Shown in pieces: positions 21,401 to 33,100 of a stretch of 64,000 nt of DNA. The notes beneath the pieces were generated by a model that was given only the letters and a program-made list of their open reading frames with translations, had not been told where the DNA came from and did no database searches. Position numbers and translations under genes: made by a program. The DNA is taken from assembly GCF_910592395.1 (NCBI RefSeq), contig NC_088323.1, positions 2,356,001 through 2,420,000 on the forward strand. The letters are read 5' to 3'. The stretch's first letter is position 1; each line of letters opens with the position of its first letter. This DNA comes from Lineus longissimus (Eukaryota > Nemertea > Pilidiophora > Heteronemertea > Lineidae).

Positions 21401-24060
21401 ATAGGTCAAATTTAAGGTATACAATAATAGGCTTGTGTACTGATAGAAACATAAGGGTGGTAATTTCAACAATGTTCCGTCCGATAGTCCAAAGGAACGA
21501 CTCATGTTGACAAAGCTTGACACGCGCTTTGAGAATCTGAAACATGCTGATATACGGTTCCCGGAGCCAATCTTCGTTCGAGTAACTCAACTAAGGCTTT
21601 GAGGATATCACAATAGTACTGGGTGTTGAAAAGATGGCCAGGTTGCAAGAGTGAATGATCAACATTCAAACTGTTAACTGTAAACCTCATATATGTCATC
21701 ACCACGTTTGAAAATGTCTACTTTTCATTTTGCGTTGAGCTCATATATAAAAGATCTAAACAGAGTTAATTTCATGGCCACTCTCAACTGATCCTGCTAA
21801 CATTTCAATAAACTGGCATAACATGCATACATACTCATTTACTCCCGAGTGGAAAGAAGCAGTGTTCAAACCTTTGGACTCTTCAGTATATTAGGCTTGC
21901 CATGTGGTACAGGAAGGTCAACCTCCAACCTTCGGCCGAACAGTAATTAAAGAAGTTCGGCCAATATTTGTGGCATCAATTACCAATTCTTATCATATCG
22001 ATAGTTTGCGTCTAACGTCGTTATCTCGCCCTCATTCCTCTGTTACTAAGTGCAAATAGCTATAGATCGATATATCCAAGCCCGGACCAACGATGTGGCC
22101 ATTTTACCAAATACATGTAGATTGAAAATAATGATATAAAATGGAACCTAGTGCTAAATAAGCTGCAGAAGTATTGCTTCCAAATACATTGTCTTTATTA
22201 ATTCTTGATATAACATACAGCCTGATATTCTGTTAACATTGCATAACATGATATCCGCATTGTTTATTTGAGACGGTGTCCGACATTGATTGACTGTTTA
22301 CTGCCCAAAAATTGTCAGAAATAATATATGAGGTGTTACAGAATGTTAGCCTTGACATGTTAGTGTAACAAAGACAAACGTATTTCACGTGTAAGTTGTG
22401 GTGGCTGGCAAATATTTGCTGTATATGCATACATAAACCGCCCGGCATCACATCTTCTATATTTCTGAGATTCTCCCGATTCTCCCGTTGATGTTTCTCT
22501 GTCTTCTGCGGGATCTCCTGTTGTCTACTTCGAATGGCGCGCATTGGGTTTTCCATCAGTTAACGCTGTCATACATGTATGCATTTGGGACTTAACGATA
22601 TTAATTGATATAAAAAAGCTGTGTGAAGCGGTCGTTTGTCTGTACAGTATTTTGCTTCCAAGTTTATTGCTCTTCGTATAGTAAGAAAAGGTATATAAAA
22701 AAAGTTTCATAAGTCAGAAAGTTTCATTTCGCGCAGACCAGTTTGTTTCGTCCTCCCATAAAAATGTAACCAGTACCGCATTATAGCGGAACCAGCGCCA
22801 GTTCGTCACACTGGCGATAAGAAGAGATAGACCTATCGGAATTGGAATTAAATAGCTATGGAATTGCTATCGGGGACATTAAGATAACGCCCGTGAAATG
22901 CAGCTAGGGCTGTCTGGAGCTACGATCCGATGTGACATGACAATTTCTGTAGTCCCAATAATTTTGATCCGACCATCAGCACAAATCGATTTGATTCTTT
23001 TCGTGCATGTGGTGAAATTTGAAGGTACGACAGGTGAAAAATACGGAGCAGAATCAGGCTTTCGGCGAGCTCTTGCTTCCAGTTTTCTTTATCGTCCGGT
23101 TGAGGGAGGAGATCAAACTGAAAAAAAGGTGAGCCATACATGAGGCAACCTATGAGTGGATGGGTTTGTGAGGGCTCAACATCTGAGTAGTATCTGGGAG
23201 GAAGCTGGGTAGCCCATACACTGGAATTATCAATCAATGGACGAAACGTACCCGTTCCTTTACCCAATAAAGGTTTTTGGTGTCGTCAAAGATAGTTACA
23301 TTCACTTGATACTAGAAAAGGGACTGGTAACTTTTATAGGGTAGCTGAATGTTCCATCCAAATTTCTGGAAATTTTGGTTGGTTGGTTGTGGCAGGAGGA
23401 GCGAAGAAAACTAGTTCACCGCAATACAGTAAATACGTAAGAACATCCTGTATCGTATTGGCTGTATGAACCTTTGTAACTCGAGCCCGCTTCTACAGTG
23501 CTTAGCTCGATATCTGTCACAGCCCACGAATTGCTTTGGAAAAGTAGGAAACTATCTTTGGAAATAGCATGACAGAAGATAAACAACCGTATCGAGAGGA
23601 GGTTCACTTGACCTATCTCTCATCAATTGATGCAAACAAATCTATTAGTGAACCAATTATCATGCTCCTTCGATATTCACAATGACAATCAAAGGTTAAA
23701 CCAAGTTCGAAATTCTCTTATTAAAGGATGAAATCCGTTACTTGAATATTTCGAGATTGGATTGATGTGCCAAAAACACGAATAGTGATTGTTTTTCCCC
23801 CCTGCTGCCGAGAAGAAAGTGTAAGCTATTTCCGTTTCAGTTTCCGAAAATCTGTGCTGTGAACTGCTCTGTAGGTATTCAAATACAGTTTGTATCTGTA
23901 TTTCGCTTAGTACCCTTGTCGTTTTTTGAGCTGAGCTGATGTTTACCGGTATTTCTTTCCAGGAAAGACACTTACTGCTTTGACGAAACGCCCCAACGAC
24001 TGGACCAGCTGAATCCATCCCAAGCTCGTGTTAAATCCGAGACTGAGGAACTTCGCGTCT
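15451..24060. other. Long gene-poor stretch
   Basis: No exon or ORF here has a recognisable domain. Small ORFs at 17662-18030 (-), 19378-19701 (-), 22233-22556 (-) and 22920-23267 (-) have no clear family. The last has an acceptor-like TTTTTTTCAG before a coding-like segment starting FDLLPQPDDKENW, but nothing to join it to. A repeat fragment at 19617-19682 recurs at 59034-59099. A B-box-like GTGGGTTCCATCCC near 20260 may mark another old SINE. Confidence 0.4.
19617..19682 (+). repeat. Dispersed repeat fragment, copy 1
   Basis: ATTTGGTCTCTTCCG followed by GAGGCAAATGAAGCG matches 59034-59099 in the same orientation over about 65 bp with scattered differences. It is probably a fragment of an old interspersed element. 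Confidence 0.5.
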
Positions 24061-24089
24061 GATTGCAGAGCCGAGCCAAACTCTACCGA

Positions 24090-24310
24090 ATTCATCGAAA
24101 CTAAGATCAGGAAATGTGCCGAATTTAAATTTAACTATTATTGAACTTAAATTGATTCGTTTCGACAACGCACTTGAAATTGTTTAGGATTCGAAGAGTC
24201 GAGTTCAGAATTGAAATTTTATCGAATTCGAAATTGCAATCGTGTCGAAGTCGTGATAGAAATTCGAAATACTGTCGAATTCAAAGTTGGCTCCTGTCGA
24301 ATTCGGAGTT
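24090..24310 (+). repeat. Degenerate low-complexity array of TCGAATTCGAAAT-type units
   Basis: At least five loose copies of CGAATTC or its variants, each followed by an AAA(G/T)TTG-type segment, recur at about 20-50 bp spacing, most clearly in 24220-24305 (TATCGAATTCGAAATT, TGTCGAATTCAAAGTT, TGTCGAATTCGGAGTT). There is no strict period. A decayed minisatellite is likely. Confidence 0.5.
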
Positions 24311-25394
24311 TCCATCGTGCAGCTCATTTGTGTTATAATTTTGCATTTCGTCTGTTTTGTTGTGTTTCAATCTTACCGTAAGAATGTTTCTTGGTTATTA
24401 ACCTCTCTGGATATAATTTCCGAACCTGTGTTAAGCAAAATACAACTGACAGGTTATTTAATGACGTGGCATGTCAAGCGCGGAGGAAAGGTGGTAGTTT
24501 ACTGACATCACGCCATCAAGCCATTCAGGAGTCAAATGAACTTTGCGAGTTTAGACGGAGTGTGTAAAGGACAATTCTTTAATCAAAACGAAAGCGCATC
24601 GGTGATAGCTGATGCGCAGATCCCAGAAATAAATCACACCTGTTATTTGGTGACAGAGGCTAGAGGAGAGACCATGATCGAACACCTATTCGATGTGACT
24701 AATACAGAAATACTTATTGCCTATCGTATTTTTTTGAGTACTTTGTGCAAAGTTCATAGCTTTTAGAGGATACATTGTATTTTTGATATCATTTTCCCTG
24801 TTTGGATAATGAATTATAAATGATTCGAAGGATCCGCTTCAAGTTGAATGTTGATCTCATAAAGTGCAGCTCATGAATTATCTGCTTCACTTGACAAACA
24901 GTTTCGAGTGCGACCCTAATAGTTTACCTTTCAAATGGGAGATCGAGGGATTTCCTTTTGGCTCATATAATTTAACTTGAAATCGAAGCAGGTATTCACG
25001 AAGGCGATCATAAACAATTTCTAATATACTTCAGAGCAGACAATTGGATAGTGGTATAAAATACAACGGATCTATCTCTGGCGAGACAGTTTAGGAGAAA
25101 GTCGCCAGCATGAACACATTTCCTGTGGAGAAGAGAGACTTGCTTATCATTGCCTTGATGATATTCATGAAGTATTGACCTAAGGATGGATTGATAATTT
25201 AATTTGTTTTACCTCGTCACGGATAATTTTCAATGAATAATCAATATTTAAAAACAGTGATTTACTTGGCTAGACCTTTAAAGGGAAGACACTTGCTGCG
25301 TAACGATGTTTTCACTGAGGAATAATATAAAAGACTTGTCAATCGGTCGACTTTATTTTGGTTAAATGTTTATATGAGAGGACATGGAGAAATT

Positions 25395-25565
25395 TTCCAA
25401 AATTTTCCGTTTCTGATAATCGGATATCTAATAATTATCTATCTGCTTCTGGGTAGGAAGTTAAGGAGACAATGTTGAAATACATACATATTCCAAAATC
25501 TTCCATTTCTGATAATGGGATAACTATATCTGCTTCAGGGTAGAAGTTTAAGGGAACGATGTCTA
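25395..25565 (+). repeat. Imperfect tandem duplication of about 90 bp
   Basis: Copy 1 (25395-25477: TTCCAAAATTTTCCGTTTCTG, then ATCTGCTTCTGGGTAGGAAG) and copy 2 (25491-25565: TTCCAAAATCTTCCATTTCTG, then ATCTGCTTCAGGGTAGAAG) align along their length with small gaps. Confidence 0.65.
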
Positions 25566-27947
25566 ATTAAATACAGGTCACATCTCGTCAAGAGACAAAC
25601 CATACCTCTGACAGGATACTGGTCTTAAAATAGAATGGATTATCTCGAAGTCCTTGGACGATTTTTGATTATTCATCGTCTGCTCATCGGATTATCGTTA
25701 ATGATGTCTTTGACGGAAACGCGTGGGGTTAGTACCTTCTTATTCATTACTTCCTGTCTAATGCCAGCTTTTAGACTCATGATGTCCTAGAAATGATGTC
25801 TGACATTTAATATAGATCATGAACCATCTTCTCCCCATTTTTTTGTAAGTTATCCCAATTATTGTTTTTCTTCGACACCTATTGGTAAACTTGTTGTTTG
25901 GAATTTCTTTAAGAGACAGGTTTTGCAACCCCTAAGAATGACGACCTCCAAATGTCTGTTATGGCACTATGTCTTTGGCTAATGCGTTCAGAACACTCGC
26001 CGAACATCTTCTATACTCAATTGTGAGAGGAATCGGGAGAAATTTAAAAAAGGTCGACAATTAAGTACATTATATAGAATGTACATATGTGTAGCCTCTT
26101 CAATGTCAAAGTTAACATTACAAGGTAGAGACCTCAGTCCAGTACATATTATACGTGCCTGCAAATCTCTTCGTAACCTTACCAAGGATATAACAAAAGA
26201 AGAAATAAAGACCAGGAAAAGCCTTTGATGGGAAATTCGTCTTAGAAATTCACCATGAAGTGCTTGTTTTTCTTGAAAATGGCTGGTCCCCTCTCAGGAA
26301 ATCAGGCTACGCCTCTTTAGTTACCCGACCTTCGATTGCTCGACAATTTGATATACTCCGCGTACGTTTTCTGTCAATCCCACCACCTGTTAGGAGCGGC
26401 AAAAAGGTATCGATCTTGCCGATAATTTATCGGGCTGCCATCTCCCTTAGTTAGGCGGAACCACTTTTCAAACATAAAGGCACCTCATCAGTTTATCAAC
26501 TGAAGGTTGACTTTGACGATATTACTATCGGAGGATTGACGAGGCATCTTAACCCTCAGGGGTGGGTTTATATGGGATTCACTTGTCGTGTATGGTTCAC
26601 CTGTCACTTGTCACGAGTACGGTATGTAAAATATATTTGGCGATCAACAGAACTTATATTTGAAATTATAAAATTTTTGATCGCCATGCCGATACAATAC
26701 ACTGGCCCGTTCAAGTGATGAGTACATGTACTATAATTTTTTATTTTTTTATATTGTTATCATCTTTTTAGTCCCTGTCTATTGTGATGAGCTGTCAATA
26801 GTAACATTCTTTCATTTTTTTGGTCAAATGGCAGACTTTCCTAGGGCTAGATCGGGCAAATAAATTATATCAGTGTCTGGTGTTTGGGACTGAAAACACG
26901 TACCTCGGTCACAAACAAAACTCCCTCTGCAAATGCATAATAGCGGAACCAAATGTCAGTATCATTATCCTATTTGGGGATGTAGCGCCAGTTTCGCCAT
27001 ATCAAGCTCCACAATACAGGTTGATTTATTATCAAGATAGTAGACCTTAATTAACGGGATAGTAGCCGCTTAATGAGGAGTAATGGGAGATAGCCGCGAG
27101 TGAAATGGTTTGGCGTGTGAGCTGTCACGCACAGTAGCAGAATGGAAAGATTATGCATGGGGACGGGGGTCGATGAGAAAAGACACAAAGGAACATAAGT
27201 CAAGAAGATATGGGTTAAAAGGCTCCTCGTAACGTAGCAAATATTTCCCCGTGTAGTGTCGAATACATGTCGACTTCTCCATCATTTTGAATAGAAAGTT
27301 CATCAGTGAAGAATCTGTGGACGGCAAATGTGGTGAGCCGTTGGCAATTTTGTTTCAATTCCTTGTTGATGTACATGTAGTGTAGAATCATCATGATCAT
27401 GACGCTAGAAAAAAAGTCAAATGTCGATTGAACCGGGTTAATAAGCCACCAAAATGGGCCCTCGTGTTTCTCTGGTCGCTCGGGCGGAGTGACTTCGCCC
27501 ATAAATATTGTCCTTATATGATATCCCGTGATATTCTGCGTGATTTTCCGTGATATCCCGTGATTTTTCGCGTTGAGATCGTTGACTCTATCACGATGAA
27601 GTCAACTCTTCCCCACTCACCTAGATACCACCATACAAATCGTCTGTTTGATTTCAATATATCATCTCGAAAAGACGGTACTGTATGATAAAATACCAAT
27701 TGAGGTTTGTTTATTAGACGTGGGGGAAATTGAGAGATGACGTACAGGGGAATTATGGTTAGGAAGAAATACAACCCCGGGATGAAATATGACGGCATCA
27801 GCTGAGTGCCATGCACTAGAGAGTTTCAAATACCGAATGTTCCATTAATCATAAGTGGCCGTTCAATGAGTACGTAGCCAACATGCATGAATTTGGCACG
27901 GGTATACTGAAGGTAAAACACTCAGAATAATTTTTTTGGAAGTGACT
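25566..27947. other. Gene-poor stretch with a possible third MITE fragment
   Basis: No gene is supported. GTGGGTTTATATGGGATTCACTT near 26565-26590 followed by TGTCACTTGTCA resembles the left half of the 203-387 MITE. GTGATATCCCGTGATATT and GTGATATCCCGTGATTTT at 27520-27565 form a short direct repeat. The minus ORFs at 27215-27502 and 27514-27816 show no domain. Confidence 0.35.
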
Positions 27948-28175
27948 ATTTGGCAAGCCCGGCTTACCAAACAGCGACTTTTTCTTGTCCTGAATGAAGA
28001 GCTCTCCGATTGGCTAATGTGTGGTAAAGTCTCCAGCTCGCCAAACAGGGTAGATTTTTTACCTGTTTGGCAAGCCCGGCTGGCCGAAGAGGGTGGCTTT
28101 TTAGTGCTGTTTGGCAAGCGGCTCTCCAAACAGGACAAAAAAAGATGCCTGTTCGGCGAGCGGCTTGCCAAATGG
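27948..28175. repeat. Array of imperfect palindromes built from CTGTTTGGCAAGC half-sites
   Basis: Half-sites CTGTTTGGCAAGC and GCTTGCCAAACAG alternate. Palindromes are centred at about 27962, 28078, 28120 and 28161, with an isolated reverse half-site at 28036-28049 and a decayed one near 28003. Spacers between them carry T- or A-runs. The centre-to-centre spacing of the last three is about 40-42 bp. The array leaves both strands open (100 codons + at 27936-28238, 145 codons - at 27863-28300), which follows from its composition and is not evidence of a gene. Confidence 0.7.
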
Positions 28176-28855
28176 ACCCGGCCTAATTTTTTATGTCGTC
28201 TCCTAAATGTCCAACGATGTTTTTTCCCCCAAAGATAAATCGTGTATCGCCTTCTTGTTATGCATTCTAACATGTGTACTTGCAGTGAGTTATAAAACAT
28301 ACATGAAATGATTGTACTGGAACTTTTGCTTTCTTCTAGTTATGCCATTAACTTAAGGGGACAGTGTAAGTTGGCCAGTTCGAGTTAAACAAAGTCGCCT
28401 ATAGGTGTCAGTCGCATCTTCACACTTGCAACAGCTGGAATTGTTCTTCTTCTTCGGCTGCCACACCGGTACTTCTTCCATACTACCCCGACCCAAAAAA
28501 TGCCCATTTAGAGTGAAAAAAAACCGTCTAGACAGTTTCTTTTTTTTCTTGACGTCTGTTTCAACATAAGCGTATTTTCGTGATTATCTTCTCTTTGTTG
28601 TTAAAATTGACGGCGTGCGTGATTAATTAAAAATTATCTTTAGTTCGTGGGCAACACTAATTAGGCGCATTATAATCCGTACAAAATAAGCCTGCAGGCA
28701 TGTATGCGACGCATAAAGAAATCACATGACGGGACCATTGGGAAGGACTTTTTTCTTCTTGTATGAATTCAAGCTTTGTATTTGTAGACCCTCCACGAAA
28801 CACATTTTATAGGGGTCCGTCGGTACATGAATTTGATGAATTTATAAGAAAAGAG

Positions 28856-28861
28856 TTTATT
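28856..28861 (-). promoter_or_regulatory. Polyadenylation signal AATAAA for the ankyrin/SOCS gene
   Basis: The minus strand reads AATAAA about 95 bp downstream of the stop codon at 28956, at a normal position for a short 3' UTR. Confidence 0.6.
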
Positions 28862-28955
28862 CAACATCATTATTCCTGAGTAGTTCAGATTAATTAGGAA
28901 GTTATAGCGACGTTGATATTTTCAGTCACTTTTTACCGAGAAAAGTTCGTTCGTC

Positions 28956-30104
28956 TCAGTATTTATATGCAGCATGTACAACGGGTTCGTTCCAATCACG
29001 AAACGACAAGTAATTTTTGAGTGCTTTTGGCAATGGCAGATTGTCAATATTAGAATCTGAGCAGCCATGTTGGTTCACAGAGAGAGTCTGACGAATGTTT
29101 ATGCGGCACAAATCTGATAGACTTGAGGGTACCCGAATCGTTGCAAGCAACTCTTTGGAAACTTCACAGTTCTTCTGCGCGGTTTCCAATGCATTTCTGT
29201 GTCCGCAAGCGGACATATACTGGACCATTTCCTCATCCTGTTTTTTGCAGACGATCTGAGCAAGTTCTGTGATCACGTGATCTTTCACTAATAGGCAGAA
29301 CAGTTTCATGATTTGCTTCCTCCATTCGTTTTCCTGATAGTCCCCAAATTTCGAAACAGAAATAGAAATATCTGACAGAAGTGAACAGCCGTTCTGACAG
29401 AGTCGTCCAATACTGACTGAGAGCGTCCGAAGGTCTGTGTAAACGGACGTGTTTTTGTGAGGTTCCGTAACCGTAGTTATTGCCTTCTCCAAAAGGTGAC
29501 AGCACCGTTGGGGAGATTTCACCATTGAGCTAATCTCGCAGCCATGATAGAGCAGTGTAAACGAAATGTGCAGCAAACCACGTGTGATATACTTTGCGAA
29601 GTAATCTTGTGTAAAATCTTTGTATTCATTCATATTGTTCACGATTACCACGGGGGAGCTGAAGTCGTCATAACCGAACACAGGTTTTCGTGACGTGGAC
29701 GGTCCTCTTATCACAGTTGCTGAATACGTCATCGACATCGAAATAGGGTCAAACTCTGATGAGGTCTCTGAGAGAATCTTCACAGCCAGTGAAAACGGGG
29801 ACAGTGAATTTGATATGACATTACAATCCGCATCAAAACGGAGTAAAAGTCTTACTAAATCGACGCGGCAATTCATGACCGCTATGTGCAACGGCGTGTA
29901 CCCTTCGTTGTCAATGATATTGGAGTCTGCCCCCCTGCGCAGCAATTTCTCCACTTTACGCGAGTGCCCCTTTGAAACAGTCGTGTGAAGCGCCGTTCGA
30001 CCAGTTTTGTCCTTGAAGTTCACACTCTCTGGGCCACCGCAGAAACATGACGGGACGTGGTCGTTGGATGGGAGCTCAGGGCCAATCACGCAGTAACTGC
30101 TCAT
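28956..30104 (-). CDS. Ankyrin-repeat and SOCS-box (ASB-like) protein, CUL5 E3 ligase adaptor
   Basis: The 382-residue protein starts at ATG 30104 (MSSYCVIGPEL). The frame is open for a further 80 bp upstream without an ATG. Residues 32-64 (DKTGRTALHTTVSKGH) and 65-97 (NEGYTPLHIAVMNCR) are clear ankyrin repeats, and 98-112 (SLSPFSLAVKI) is a decayed third. A long helical middle region without repeats follows. The C-terminus is a SOCS box: the BC box SSLSDLCRINIRQTL (about 327-341) binds Elongin B/C, and LPLPKALKNYL (about 356-366) is the Cul5-box form LPxPxxLxxYL. By family knowledge ASB proteins recruit substrates to Elongin-CUL5-RBX2 ligases. The substrate is unknown. An acceptor-like TTTTCCTTCCCTGGTAG just upstream (exon from 30132) suggests an upstream exon. 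A coding-like minus segment near 30481-30570 with donor GTGAGG is a weak candidate for it. Confidence 0.92.
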   Translation of the reverse strand: MSSYCVIGPELPSNDHVPSCFCGGPESVNFKDKTGRTALHTTVSKGHSRKVEKLLRRGADSNIIDNEGYTPLHIAVMNCRVDLVRLLLRFDADCNVISNSLSPFSLAVKILSETSSEFDPISMSMTYSATVIRGPSTSRKPVFGYDDFSSPVVIVNNMNEYKDFTQDYFAKYITRGLLHISFTLLYHGCEISSMVKSPQRCCHLLEKAITTVTEPHKNTSVYTDLRTLSVSIGRLCQNGCSLLSDISISVSKFGDYQENEWRKQIMKLFCLLVKDHVITELAQIVCKKQDEEMVQYMSACGHRNALETAQKNCEVSKELLATIRVPSSLSDLCRINIRQTLSVNQHGCSDSNIDNLPLPKALKNYLSFRDWNEPVVHAAYKY

Positions 30105-30152
30105 CGTGTAATGAGACCTCTGTGACTTCTTCCTACCAGGGAAGGAAAACAA

Positions 30153-33100
30153 TATTAAGAATATGTGACGGTGACAGTCTGCAGGATCTAGTTAGAAAAT
30201 GCTCATGAAAATTTGGTTCTCACAAAATGACATTTTAAAAGTTAAGTTCATACATTTCAAGCGAAACGGCCTAGGCCTACATTAAGGTAAAATTGTCTTG
30301 CTTGGTCTCGCCTTCATGTATACTGAATATTCACCTTTGCCTCATCGTTAAACGTTGAACTAGAGTAGGTTTCAAAAAACAGGAGGAGCTTTCAATAAAC
30401 TTGAAAGGGTTTCATCGGCAAAGGTTAAACTGGTGTAGGTTACAGTAAAAGCGAAAAGGACAAAAATCAAATACCTCACCTGCTTTTGACGAAGGTTCTG
30501 GACAGTGTCACTTTTGTCACCCGGCGTCGTTTTAGTATCCAAGTCCGAGTAGTCAGCCTCAGGTCCCTGTTAATGATGTTGCGTTTTTGTCTGCAGGAAT
30601 GGTTGAAAGCTGCGGACATTCGCAGCGATGACACCAATCTGATCACAAAATATTATTTTGCTTTGCATTCGTTCGGCTCAAGGAGTGGGCATATACAGGT
30701 TATTCGATAATCAGTATACACCATTCGATTCACGGAAACCGAGAACGAAAGTATTGGGCGAGGTTCCAAAGGGATTCGAATCATCCGCAGTCCTGCAATA
30801 TGTATTGATAAAGTGGTTAAAAAAAGTCGTACTTATATATATGTATTCACGTTCCGTGAAGCAAAGTGTAGGGGCATGGTCATGATCGGGCTCCGTTCCG
30901 AACCTGTCCTTGAAAACGCGCGTGTTTCGACAAGGAGGCAGAAAAAGCCAAAGGCCTATATTGTTTTATCTGCTAGCGGGTCGAGACAGCTTTACCAAGG
31001 CCAGGCAACAATACAAAGAAAACTCCCCGATTACTTAGGCTGTAATTAGGGCACGTATTGTAAATAGTGCTAACGCTTAAACAAATGGTGCGCATGGACA
31101 TGTCCCAGCCCCTGCTTGCTTTGTCGAGAGGCCAGTGGTGCCCTGCATGCATGGGGTGCTACCAAAAACGTAGACCTAATTAAACAATAACGTAGGCCTA
31201 ATCAAGCAAGGTAATCACAAGTAGCTGATTACACAGTGCTGACTATGGAGAGCATAGCATGTTTTACGTAAAATATTGATCATGATATGCTTTTAGATTC
31301 GCCGAATCATTTCAGCCAGGTTTTTCCTACGGACGGCTAGGTACGAAATACGAAGGTCAATAAAATCATTTTATGTTCTAATTCAATAACGTGACAGTCG
31401 TAAATCATCTACATTGTACACATTGGATGTATTTAAAACTTCCCTGTTAGTCCCCCGTTGCATGAGGAATCGGGGATTTTTCAAAGTCCTTCATGTAGAT
31501 GAGTACATTTACGTTCTCCGCCGTTCCTTAGGATGTTAGCTCTTGATAAAAAGGTTGCGTAACCTTAAAAATAGGGGATTCTGCAAATCAATTATGATTC
31601 TACGAGTCTACAGTGATGTTGGGCCTACTATATAAAACACGTTTTTCATTCCTAACAAACGAGAAGACCTGCATACTATTCATTTACGCGACAATCGTAA
31701 GCCCTTAAATCATCTTGCAGGAAGAATCGTAGACATTTTTGTCGACAAAGTACATTCACATGTACTAGAAAGTGCTTCGTACTTTGTCATTCATAGTGAG
31801 CTCTTCGGAAGGGTTGTGACACTGCCTATCATTCATTTTGAATCATTTTCAAATGTGCGCTACGCCACTAAATTAACGCACGAAATCTTTTATCCACGGC
31901 AGAGATTCTAATGCTGTTTGGCACTTGGTAAATAATTAAGATGGCCTAATGTATGGAAAGGAAGATATGTCAAACTGTCATATGCGGAGGGCGACCTTGA
32001 CCACGTGTACGTTCGGTACGTGTACGGCTTTTGCTGTCGACAGACGCTTCCTGCTAGATGTGATGCGAAGTAAAATGTGTGGCATGTTGGGCGCCCCTTT
32101 CAAACGTTGATTGAAAAAGGATGCACCTCGAATACCAGCCGTGGAACCCAAGTTGGCTCTCGGCACACTGAGACATTGTGAGATGCAATGGCAAACTGAC
32201 CACTCATCTTTCACCGCAAGTAGTTGTCCTAGACTCTCCAGCCCCATCTTCCCGCACTCAAGTATGGGCAAAACACCCACCCTAGAGCAATTATCCTTAT
32301 TTTTTCCGCCGTTGATAGGTCAGCTGTCACCAGTTGCCTGACCAACATACCAACCTTTTGACACCATCGCGTCAATATCAGGATACAATTTTTTTCTTGG
32401 CTATAACTGCCCTGTCTGACGTGGGAAGAAGGCTAATGATAGCATCGACTACTCTCGGCTCATCTAGAGCCAGCATTTTTTGCGTGGAAGCCGAGATTTG
32501 CCACCCGTAGCAAAATATCCAATTTCGATTTGAATTGCTCGCCCTGCACGGTCAATATGCGTTGCTTGACTTTCAGACAGCGATAAGGCCGGTTTTGCAA
32601 CGCCGAAGGCAATGCACGAAGGTTTGTGGTGTCATCAATTTCTGAGCTACATTTGTAATTCATTCACGCGACACGTGTATATGATCTTTAATATTACATG
32701 TACAATGTAAACCGTCGAAAAATACCTTCGCATAGTTCGTACTTCGTCGTCCGCAGCTCTTCGTAAGGCTAACGAAACCAGCCTAATCTTATTGTTTTTC
32801 ACTTCAAAGTTTCACTTGTAAAAAAACACACTTTGTTCAACTGCTGTTTTCTGTGTGCAGTGATAAAAAGCATGAATGCCGTGTTCTCGTGAGATGGTGA
32901 CGAGCATTAGAAGGAAGCCATTAACAACTCTGATATTAGTCACGACCCTGGATGAAAGATAGTGCTCCACATTCAGGTCATAGCATTCAATTTTAAGTTT
33001 TAACTAGATTCTGTGATTTAATTGTCTTCATATTAGTAATAGCATTTACGATTAAACTGATTAAATGAGCAAAAATGCTTTTCTTCGATTACGTGTACAT

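Noticed and set aside
22920-23267. 115-codon minus ORF with coding-like stretch after a TTTTTTTCAG acceptor
   Set aside because: No family recognised and no joinable exons nearby.
24090-25565. CRISPR-like or regulated repeat array
   Set aside because: Repeats are degenerate, without regular spacers; this is eukaryotic low-complexity DNA.
27863-28300. Long ORFs on both strands (145 codons minus, 100 codons plus)
   Set aside because: Both are by-products of the GGCAAGC palindrome array; the peptides only repeat the array's period.
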